Under the pieces are notes generated by a model. That model was given only the letters and a program-made list of their open reading frames with translations. It made no database searches and was not told where the DNA came from. This document shows positions 1 to 4,525 of a stretch of 5,324 nt of DNA, in pieces. Source of the stretch: Candidatus Phaeomarinibacter sp. (GTDB lineage: Bacteria > Pseudomonadota > Alphaproteobacteria > CGMCC-115125); NCBI GenBank assembly GCA_028279995.1, contig JANQMQ010000239.1:1-5324 (forward strand), written 5' to 3'. A program made the translations under genes and the position numbers. How positions within the stretch are numbered: the first letter of the stretch is position 1; each line of letters starts with the position of its first letter.

Positions 1-1
1 G

Positions 2-115
2 AAGACAGCAGCTAAGAAGAAAACTGCCGCGAAGAAGAAGCCTGCCGCCAAGAAGAAGGCAGCACCCAAGCGCAAGACAGCCGCAAAGAAGAAGACGGCC
101 GCAAAGCGCCGCTAG
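2..115 (+). CDS. C-terminal end of a lysine/alanine-rich (histone H1-like) protein, partial
   Basis: Only the last 37 codons and a TAG stop (113-115) are in the window; the start lies to the left. The visible peptide is almost entirely Lys, Ala, Thr, Pro and Arg, arranged as repeats of the type TAAKKK and PAAKKK and ending in AAKRR. Such tails are disordered, strongly basic and usually bind nucleic acid non-specifically. They occur in bacterial histone H1-like proteins and as C-terminal tails of some topoisomerases, HU-like proteins and other DNA-binding proteins. The folded part of the protein is not visible, so which of these it is cannot be decided. The other frames at this edge carry stops (for example TAA at 13-15 in frame 1), and the codon-periodic repeat supports this reading. 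It converges on the small minus-strand gene at 141. Confidence 0.75.
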   Translation, partial: KTAAKKKTAAKKKPAAKKKAAPKRKTAAKKKTAAKRR

Positions 116-116
116 T

Positions 117-142
117 CTGACAACGCCGCGTCAGCCAGCGTT
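117..142. terminator. Possible weak bidirectional stem-loop between convergent genes
   Basis: Two alternative short inverted repeats lie in the 25-nt gap between the convergent stops at 115 and 141. One is CTGAC (117-121) with GTCAG (130-134). The other is AACGC (122-126) with GCGTT (138-142), which runs into the stop codon of the minus-strand gene. Neither is followed by a T run on either strand, so a Rho-independent terminator is not well supported. The position between convergent genes is the main argument. Confidence 0.25.
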
Positions 143-488
143 AGATTCGAATATCAAGAGTGGTGCCGGGGCGCGTTTTGCGTGTCCCGGCATTTTGTTG
201 CGCATCCCTCAAGGGCGCCTCACGCGCGAAATCACGAACCTGGGCGTCCTCCGCATCGCGGCGCTCATCCGCCCGCTTCTCATCACGCTTTGCTTCGACA
301 GTACGCGATTCAAACCGCGCCTGCTCCGCCTTGCGGGCTTCCGCTGAGATCTCCACCTGCACTGCATTGCTGCTGCCGCGCGCTGCCAGCTTCTCCACCT
401 GCGGTGGCGCGTAGGGACGCGCTTCGCGGGGCGCGACATAGCTTTGCGCCTGAGCGGAAATCAGCGATGGGGAAATCGGTAACGGCAT
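141..488 (-). CDS. Small charged hypothetical protein (115 aa)
   Basis: I do not recognise the function. The protein has a Pro/Ala/Tyr-containing N-terminal segment (residues 1-40), a short hydrophobic-alternating motif VQVEISAEARK (43-53), a very charged Arg/Glu/Asp/Ala segment likely to be helical or coiled-coil (about 48-97), and a C-terminal motif PGTTLDIRI (107-115). There is no signal peptide, membrane segment or cysteine. The VxVEISAEAR pattern loosely resembles the motif near the helical part of FlgM-like and other small regulatory proteins, but that is a weak memory-based resemblance. The ATG at 486-488 is the only good start; GAGGG (501-505, minus sense) lies about 12 nt upstream, a rather long spacing. 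It lies 70 nt after ccmG on the same strand with no clear terminator between, so read-through is possible. Overlapping frames at this locus give low-complexity Arg/Ser/Ala peptides, consistent with shadows of this frame. Confidence 0.6.
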   Translation of the reverse strand: MPLPISPSLISAQAQSYVAPREARPYAPPQVEKLAARGSSNAVQVEISAEARKAEQARFESRTVEAKRDEKRADERRDAEDAQVRDFAREAPLRDAQQNAGTRKTRPGTTLDIRI

Positions 489-493
489 AAAGG

Positions 494-539
494 GGTTAGA
501 CCCTCACAACACAAAAGAGCAGTCTTTCCGGTTTAGACC
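494..539. repeat. Two near-identical GGT(T)TAGACC elements upstream of the small gene
   Basis: GGTTAGACC (494-502) and GGTTTAGACC (530-539) sit 36 nt apart start to start in the 70-nt gap between ccmG and the small hypothetical gene. Each is also a short inverted repeat; the second extends to CGGT-TTAG-ACCG (529-540). They could be paired operator half-sites or chance. No known regulator is assigned. Confidence 0.3.
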
Positions 540-558
540 GCCCTTCCTTGCCGAAACC

Positions 559-1143
559 CTAATTTAATGCGTCCAAAGCCGGGGACTTGGCGTTTTCGAG
601 CGCCGGCAGGATCACATTCTCGATATCTTCAGGCTCGATGGGCCCCACATGCTTAAAACGGATTAACCCTTCACCATCAACGATGAAGGTTTCCGGTACC
701 CCGTAGACCCCCCAGTCAATGGCCGTCCGCCCGGTCCGGTCCGCTCCGACCGCCTGAAAAGGATTGCCCAGCGTACCCAGGAAGCGCCGCGCATTTTCCG
801 GCGCATCCTTGTAGTTGATGCCCACAAGCCGCACATCATCGCGCGTTGCCAGCTGCATCAGGATCGGATGCTCCACCCGGCACGGCGCACACCACGAGGC
901 CCATACATTCACAATCGTCGGTACGCCGGTCTTGAGGTCTTCCGCGGCAAAACCCGGAATGGACTGCAGCCCCTCAACCGGTGGCAGGGTGAATTCCGGC
1001 ACGGGTTTGTCCTGAAGTGCCGTCGGAATTTCGCTGGGGTCCCCCCAAAACAGCGCGAGATACAGCAAGGCGGCAAGGGAAGCGAAAATGGCCACCGGCA
1101 CGGCCGCACCATACCGGCGCGCCACTGGAGCCTGGTCACTCAT
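559..1143 (-). CDS. ccmG: CcmG/DsbE, membrane-anchored periplasmic thiol:disulfide oxidoreductase of cytochrome c maturation
   Basis: CcmG keeps the CXXCH cysteines of apocytochrome c reduced (electrons come through CcdA/DsbD) so that haem can be ligated. The 194-aa protein is normal family length. An N-terminal uncleaved anchor spans about residues 13-33, preceded by a short Arg-containing cytoplasmic stretch. The thioredoxin-like fold follows, with the active site WCAPC at 84-88 (C85, C88), the conserved VNVWASW strand leading into it (78-84), and the cis-proline loop GVPETF at 148-153 (P150). It is the last gene of the ccm run. Its ATG (1141-1143) overlaps the ccmD stop as ATGA, and GGAGG (1148-1152, minus sense) lies 4 nt upstream of the ATG, inside ccmD, so translational coupling is likely. 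No T-rich terminator hairpin is seen after the TAG at 559-561. Confidence 0.95.
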   Translation of the reverse strand: MSDQAPVARRYGAAVPVAIFASLAALLYLALFWGDPSEIPTALQDKPVPEFTLPPVEGLQSIPGFAAEDLKTGVPTIVNVWASWCAPCRVEHPILMQLATRDDVRLVGINYKDAPENARRFLGTLGNPFQAVGADRTGRTAIDWGVYGVPETFIVDGEGLIRFKHVGPIEPEDIENVILPALENAKSPALDALN

Positions 1144-1310
1144 GACCCCTCCGCCCCGTTGGCACGCGCCTCAAGCGCTGCAATCCGCGTCTTGACGGCC
1201 CGGTGTCCGCGCACGCTCCAGACGATCAGCCCAAGCGTTACCAGCGCCGTGATGCCGTAGGCCGGCCAGACGAAATTCGCGTATCCGCCCATGGCGAAAT
1301 ACTCAGCCAT
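1140..1310 (-). CDS. ccmD: CcmD, small haem exporter/CcmC-CcmE adaptor protein (56 aa)
   Basis: CcmD is a single-span inner-membrane protein that joins the CcmABC complex and is needed to release holo-CcmE. The reading frame starts at ATG 1308-1310 and ends at TGA 1140-1142. The N-terminus has the family-typical run FAMGGYANFVWPAYG (residues 5-19), then one membrane helix (about 14-33), then a basic and charged cytoplasmic tail WSVRGHRAVKTRIAALEAR (31-49). The length matches known CcmD proteins. The start overlaps the end of ccmC by 8 nt and the stop overlaps the ccmG start by 4 nt, so this gene fills the otherwise empty stretch between them. A GGGGG run (1317-1321, minus sense) about 6 nt upstream is the only ribosome-site candidate, and coupling to ccmC translation is likely. 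Confidence 0.93.
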   Translation of the reverse strand: MAEYFAMGGYANFVWPAYGITALVTLGLIVWSVRGHRAVKTRIAALEARANGAEGS

Positions 1311-2061
1311 TGTGCGCCCCCACGATCATCCCCGCCTGTGCCTGCTGCATTTCCAGGGAGGCCGCCCGACGCTCCATGATTTCCGTGCGCGTACGCACCA
1401 GCGTCAGCACCACGAACAGCAGCGTAAAGCCCAGCGCCATCACCAGCAGTGGTGTGAGGATGGAAGAATGGATCGCAGGCCCGTCAAGCCGCGCCACGGA
1501 TGCAGGCTGATGCAGCGTGTTCCACCAATCGACCGAAAACCGGATGACCGGCAGGTTGACCGCCCCGGCAAGACAGAACACCGACGTGGCGCGCGCTGCG
1601 CGGCCGAAGTCCTCGATCACTTCCCACAGGGCGATGTAGCCCAGATAGATGAAGAACAGCACAAGCACGGATGTCAGCCGCGCATCCCACACCCAGTAAG
1701 CGCCCCACATAGGCTTGCCCCATAGGGCACCCGTGACCAGCGCCAGGAACGTAAAGGCCGCGCCCAGCGGCGCCATGGCCTTGGCAGAGGCAAATGCCAG
1801 CGGATGCCGCCAGATCAGGCCGACAGCGCAGGCCAGCGCCATCGACGCATAGCCCGCCGAGGCCAGCCAGGCCGACGGCACATGCACATACATCATGCGC
1901 ACGGTCTCGCCCTGCTGATAGTCCGGAGGCGATGCAATCAATGCGAGATAGAGCCCGATGCTCAAGGTGAGCGCCGTTGCCGCCGCCGCCCAGGGCAACA
2001 CCGCACCGGACAGCGCCATGAAGCGTGCCGGATTTGCAAACCGCTGTATGGATTTAGCCAT
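1303..2061 (-). CDS. ccmC: CcmC, haem-handling membrane protein of cytochrome c maturation
   Basis: CcmC binds haem at the periplasmic face of the inner membrane and passes it to the chaperone CcmE. The 252-aa protein carries the haem-handling WWD domain: the tryptophan-rich segment WGKPMWGAYWVWDARLTS at 114-131. The two expected axial-ligand histidines are H60 in MMYVHVPSAW and H184 in WWNTLHQP, the same positions as in the E. coli protein. Six membrane helices fit at about 22-43, 62-84, 97-113, 131-149, 158-174 and 201-222. The ATG at 2059-2061 gives the usual N-terminus (xRFANPARFMALS). No good ribosome site precedes it; GGA lies 11 nt upstream, inside a small inverted repeat. It is separated from ccmB by 84 nt, the only appreciable gap in the array, and overlaps ccmD by 8 nt. 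Confidence 0.96.
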   Translation of the reverse strand: MAKSIQRFANPARFMALSGAVLPWAAAATALTLSIGLYLALIASPPDYQQGETVRMMYVHVPSAWLASAGYASMALACAVGLIWRHPLAFASAKAMAPLGAAFTFLALVTGALWGKPMWGAYWVWDARLTSVLVLFFIYLGYIALWEVIEDFGRAARATSVFCLAGAVNLPVIRFSVDWWNTLHQPASVARLDGPAIHSSILTPLLVMALGFTLLFVVLTLVRTRTEIMERRAASLEMQQAQAGMIVGAHNG

Positions 2062-2063
2062 AA

Positions 2064-2145
2064 GGATTTTTATCCAAGCCGCGCACAGGCAGCAAGAAAA
2101 GCCCGCTGCGGCGAAATAGCGTTTTGGTGATTGCTGATAGCCGCA
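2064..2145. other. ccmB-ccmC spacer with inverted repeats
   Basis: This spacer interrupts an array whose other junctions overlap or are 15 nt. GGAT (2064-2067) and ATCC (2072-2075) around TTTT form a small palindrome 13 nt or less from the ccmC ATG and cover its only Shine-Dalgarno candidate. TGCGGC (2107-2112) pairs with GCCGCA (2140-2145) to give a 6-bp stem with a further AGC/GCT pairing inside the loop. In the minus direction a GC-rich run is followed by TTTTCTT. It could be an RNA processing site, a weak attenuator or a secondary-promoter region. I see no convincing -35/-10 pair. Confidence 0.35.
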
Positions 2146-2799
2146 TCACGACACCGATATCCGCAAAGCGGCGGCAGCCGCGAACGGAGCCAGCGCGAGG
2201 GATGCCAATGAGAATGCCCCCAGAAACAGCATGGGTGTTCCCATCAGGTCGCCCGTTCCCGCCGCAGCACCAAAAATCAGCGCCGGGACATACAGCGGCA
2301 GCACGATCAGCGACAAGACCAGCCCACCGCGGCGTACACCAACCGTCAGTGCTGCCCCCAATGCCCCGATGAGGCTGAGCGACGGTGTGCCCACCAGCAG
2401 GCTTACAATCAGCGGCAGCATGATGCCTGTCTCGAGATTGACCAGAAACGCCACCGCCGGCATGGCGATGATCAGCGGTACCGTATTGGTGATCCAGTGC
2501 GCCAGGCATTTTGCCAGCACCTGCATTTCCACCGGCAGCGGAGACATCAAAAATAGATCGAGCGAGCCGTCTTCAAAGTCAGCCTGAAACAGCCGGTCAA
2601 GCGACAGGAGCGTGGCCAGCAGCACCGCCACCCACAAGACGCCCGGCCCGATGCGCGACAGCAACGGTAGATCGGCGCCGACACCGAACGGCACCATGGT
2701 TACGACGATGATGAAGAACCCGAGCCCCACAAACGGCCCGCCGCCGAGCCGTCCGGCCAGCTTGATGTCTCGCGCCACAAGGGCCCAGAATGCCCTCAT
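2146..2799 (-). CDS. ccmB: CcmB, membrane subunit of the CcmAB haem ABC transporter
   Basis: CcmB is the permease-like subunit that, with the ATPase CcmA, drives release of haem-loaded CcmE from CcmC/CcmD. The 217-aa protein has about six hydrophobic helices (roughly 22-40, 51-68, 100-120, 127-153, 159-179, 188-213). It has the family's conserved cytoplasmic motif FQADFEDGSLDLFLMSPLP at 71-89, just after the second helix, where contact with CcmA is expected. The N-terminus (RAFWALVARDIKLAGR) is the usual short amphipathic lead-in. The ATG (2797-2799) overlaps the ccmA TGA as ATGA, and only a G-rich stretch serves as ribosome site, pointing to translational coupling with ccmA. Long open frames on the same strand between about 2054 and 2509 are out-of-frame shadows. 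Confidence 0.95.
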   Translation of the reverse strand: MRAFWALVARDIKLAGRLGGGPFVGLGFFIIVVTMVPFGVGADLPLLSRIGPGVLWVAVLLATLLSLDRLFQADFEDGSLDLFLMSPLPVEMQVLAKCLAHWITNTVPLIIAMPAVAFLVNLETGIMLPLIVSLLVGTPSLSLIGALGAALTVGVRRGGLVLSLIVLPLYVPALIFGAAAGTGDLMGTPMLFLGAFSLASLALAPFAAAAALRISVS

Positions 2800-3398
2800 G
2801 ACCCCATCCCCAATTCACCCATCCGGAGTTCAGCAGCCTCGATACCAAGACCGCGATGGGTCGCCGCCAGCACCACGCCGCCCCGCGCCAGGTGCTCCTT
2901 GAGCAGGTCGTCCAGCAGCGCACGGCCCGCATCATCCAGCGCACTGTCCGGCTCATCCATCAGCCAGATAGGCCGCGCACTGTCACCGCCGAGAAAACAG
3001 GAAAACCGCGCCAGCGTCAGCCGCCGCCGCTGCCCGGCAGACAGAACCCCCGCCGTCAGATCAGGAATATGCCCAAGCCCGAACCGCTCCAGCGCGGCAT
3101 CAAGGTCACCCGTCCCGCCAAACAGCGACACCCAGAAGCGTAAGTTCTCCATCACGCTCATCTGCGGCTTCAACGCATCCAGATGCCCCAGATACAGCAT
3201 CTCGTCGTCGTGACTGATCTCACCGGCCTCTTCTTCCAGAAGCCCTGCTAGGATACGCAGCAGGCTCGACTTGCCCGTGCCGTTGGGTCCGGTGATCACC
3301 AGCGCCTCGCCGCCCCCAAGCGTGAACGACACCCCGTCGAACAAACGCCGCGTCCCGCGTTGGCAGGCCAGATCAGAAACTTCAAGAAGAGCAGTCAC
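2796..3398 (-). CDS. ccmA: CcmA, ATPase of the CcmAB haem ABC transporter
   Basis: CcmA is the cytoplasmic ATP-binding subunit of the CcmABCD complex; its ATP hydrolysis is needed to release holo-CcmE. All ABC ATPase motifs are present in order: Walker A GPNGTGKS (37-44, K43), signature LSAGQ (119-123), Walker B ending in WLMDEP (145-150, D148, E149), D-loop SALD (152-155) and switch histidine H181. The YLGH segment (69-72) stands at the usual Q-loop region, as in other CcmA proteins. At 200 aa it has the normal, short CcmA length. The start is GTG (3396-3398), which gives the standard N-terminus TALLEVSDLACQRG; an AAAGG stretch about 12 nt upstream is a weak ribosome site lying at the end of the preceding gene. 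It sits 15 nt after the crotonase gene and overlaps ccmB by 4 nt. Confidence 0.95.
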   Translation of the reverse strand: MTALLEVSDLACQRGTRRLFDGVSFTLGGGEALVITGPNGTGKSSLLRILAGLLEEEAGEISHDDEMLYLGHLDALKPQMSVMENLRFWVSLFGGTGDLDAALERFGLGHIPDLTAGVLSAGQRRRLTLARFSCFLGGDSARPIWLMDEPDSALDDAGRALLDDLLKEHLARGGVVLAATHRGLGIEAAELRMGELGMGS

Positions 3399-3413
3399 GC
3401 AGATGCGGAGCCT

Positions 3414-4256
3414 TTAGATATCGTCAAAATTTCCGCCACGCCCCTTGCCGGCGGCAAAGCGCGCTGCGCCCTCGCGGGTGGCACCGGACGCCAGCGTTTC
3501 GCGACCAAGCCGGAACTCATTGGCCATAGCCTGATCGTAGGGCATATCCCATTGCATGTATGCGGACATTCTGTCGCCGCGCATACAGCCTTGCGGAAAC
3601 TTTGCCAGCTGCATTGCAATCTTGACCGCTTCAGCCCGTGCCTCGTCTTCCGGCACGACCCGGTTGGCAAGCCCCATCTCCAACGCTTCTTGCGCCTCAA
3701 CCGGACCGCCCGTCAGGATAAGATCCATCGCCCGACCATGGCCGACGATGCGCGGCAGACGCACCGTGCCGCCGTCAATCAGGGGCACGCCCCACCGCCT
3801 GCAGAACACACCAAAGATCGCGCTTTCACTCGCGACCCGCATGTCCGCCCAGCAGGCGAGTTCCAATCCACCCGCTACTGCATGGCCTTCCACAGCCGCG
3901 ATCACCGGCTTGGACAGCAGCATCCGTGACGGCCCCATGGGCCCATCGTCCGCCAGTGGGTCTGCAATAAGTCCCGTCTTGGGGAGCACACCCTGATTGG
4001 CCTTGGACGCGTCCCCACCTGCTACCGCTTTGAGATCGGCGCCTGCGCAGAACGTGCCGCGCGCGCCGGTAAAGACCGCGACCGACGCAGCGTCATCGCG
4101 CTCAAAAGCCAGAAAAGCCTCGACCAGCGCATCCGCCGTTGGCCGGTCCACTGCATTGCGCGCCTGCGGCCTGTCGATCGTGATGATTGTGACGGGTCCG
4201 TCTTTTTCAACGATGACAGGCTGGGTTGCAGTCTGTGCAGGTGCGGATTCGGTCAT
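3414..4256 (-). CDS. Crotonase/enoyl-CoA hydratase family protein lacking the second catalytic Glu
   Basis: This is a 280-aa crotonase-fold protein, expected to act on an acyl-CoA thioester in the cytoplasm. Visible features are the VTIITIDRPQARNAV start of the fold (22-36), the first oxyanion-hole segment FCAGADLKA (69-77), the second oxyanion segment and helix AAVEGHAVAGGLELA (120-134), and the substrate-pocket region RRWGVPLIDGGTVRLPR (153-169). Aligned by eye to rat mitochondrial enoyl-CoA hydratase, E132 matches the first catalytic Glu (Glu144). The second (Glu164) falls on C152 in FGVFCRRWG. The classical two-glutamate hydration mechanism is therefore incomplete, and isomerase, hydrolase or other crotonase activity is possible. 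The substrate is unknown. The ATG at 4254-4256 is preceded by GGGAG (minus sense, 4268-4272), about 11 nt upstream. The gene ends 15 nt before ccmA, so the ccm genes probably share its promoter. Confidence 0.9.
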   Translation of the reverse strand: MTESAPAQTATQPVIVEKDGPVTIITIDRPQARNAVDRPTADALVEAFLAFERDDAASVAVFTGARGTFCAGADLKAVAGGDASKANQGVLPKTGLIADPLADDGPMGPSRMLLSKPVIAAVEGHAVAGGLELACWADMRVASESAIFGVFCRRWGVPLIDGGTVRLPRIVGHGRAMDLILTGGPVEAQEALEMGLANRVVPEDEARAEAVKIAMQLAKFPQGCMRGDRMSAYMQWDMPYDQAMANEFRLGRETLASGATREGAARFAAGKGRGGNFDDI

Positions 4257-4326
4257 TTTGTGTGTTTCTCCCGTGCTTTAGCACCCTCAAAGACGTTACT
4301 TGCCCTAGGCGCGCATTCTTCTTCGG

Positions 4327-4332
4327 AGTATA
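4327..4332 (-). promoter_or_regulatory. Possible -10 element for the crotonase-ccm transcript
   Basis: On the minus strand this reads TATACT, one mismatch from TATAAT, about 70 nt upstream of the crotonase ATG. No convincing -35 hexamer lies 16-18 nt upstream, where the sequence is the GC-rich CGCCCG repeat. It may be a weak or activator-dependent promoter, or chance. Confidence 0.25.
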
Positions 4333-4335
4333 AAG

Positions 4336-4359
4336 CGCCCGCACACGCCCGCACGCCCG
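4336..4359. repeat. Short imperfect tandem repeat CGCCCGCA
   Basis: Three consecutive units, CGCCCGCACA, CGCCCGCA and CGCCCG, lie in the divergent region just upstream (minus sense) of the -10-like TATACT. They may be a regulator-binding array or simple low-complexity GC-rich sequence. Confidence 0.4.
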
Positions 4360-4485
4360 TAAATGCGCGAACCCGTTTGCGCCGCCTGAGGGTCACAACC
4401 CCGGTGCCAGAAATAACAAACCGCGCGCGGATCACAGTCTTTATTCGCCCAGGCTATGACGCTCACACGCATATGCCGGCGCTCA

Positions 4486-4498
4486 AGGACCCTGTCCT
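4486..4498. promoter_or_regulatory. Inverted repeat AGGAC-CCT-GTCCT upstream of acnA
   Basis: A perfect 5-bp inverted repeat with a 3-nt centre ends 14 nt before the acnA Shine-Dalgarno sequence. It could be an operator, or a small hairpin in the acnA leader RNA. The short length means chance cannot be excluded. Confidence 0.3.
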
Positions 4499-4512
4499 AA
4501 CGTTGCCTGATG

Positions 4513-4518
4513 AGGAGG
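4513..4518 (+). promoter_or_regulatory. Strong ribosome binding site AGGAGG deciding the TTG start of acnA
   Basis: A consensus AGGAGG lies 7 nt before TTG 4526-4528. An in-frame TGA at 4511-4513 closes the frame immediately upstream, so no earlier start is possible. The next candidate, GTG at codon 22, has AAAGG only 2 nt before it, which is too close. This makes the TTG the well-supported start. Confidence 0.85.
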
Positions 4519-4525
4519 ATCTCTC

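Larger units (their letters stand above)
4257..4525. promoter_or_regulatory. Divergent control region between the crotonase-ccm array and acnA
   Basis: These 269 nt separate divergent genes and must hold promoters for both unless acnA is driven otherwise. I see no credible gene here. Candidate elements are GTGC-TTTA-GCAC (4273-4284) beside the crotonase ribosome site; a -10-like TATACT on the minus strand (4327-4332) without a good -35; an imperfect tandem CGCCCGCA array (4336-4359); TGA-N3-TCA at 4387-4395 and 4457-4465, exactly 70 bp apart; and AGGAC-CCT-GTCCT (4486-4498) just before the acnA ribosome site. Iron-responsive regulation of acnA and ccm genes is plausible from general knowledge of alphaproteobacteria, but no clear RirA, Irr or Fur box was found. 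Confidence 0.6.

Noticed and set aside
182..490. Plus-strand frames opposite the small hypothetical gene
   Set aside because: The peptides are Ser/Arg/Ala/His-rich without motifs, while the minus-strand frame has an organised layout; still, this locus is the least certain strand choice in the window.
529..540. CGGT-TTAG-ACCG as a terminator for the ccm operon
   Set aside because: The stem is only 4 bp and no T run follows in the direction of ccmG transcription.
2054..2509. Minus-strand frame of 151 codons overlapping ccmB and the ccmB-ccmC gap
   Set aside because: It is an out-of-frame shadow of ccmB; the encoded peptide is Gly/Arg/Ala-rich, whereas the ccmB frame has conserved motifs and helices.
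3360..3929. Plus-strand frame of 189 codons opposite ccmA and the crotonase gene
   Set aside because: It is antisense to the strongly supported crotonase frame and crosses a gene boundary, with low-complexity His/Arg/Pro content.
4257..4525. Iron-control boxes (RirA TGA-N9-TCA, Irr or Fur type) for acnA
   Set aside because: A read through both strands found only TGA-N3-TCA dyads and no match with the right spacing.
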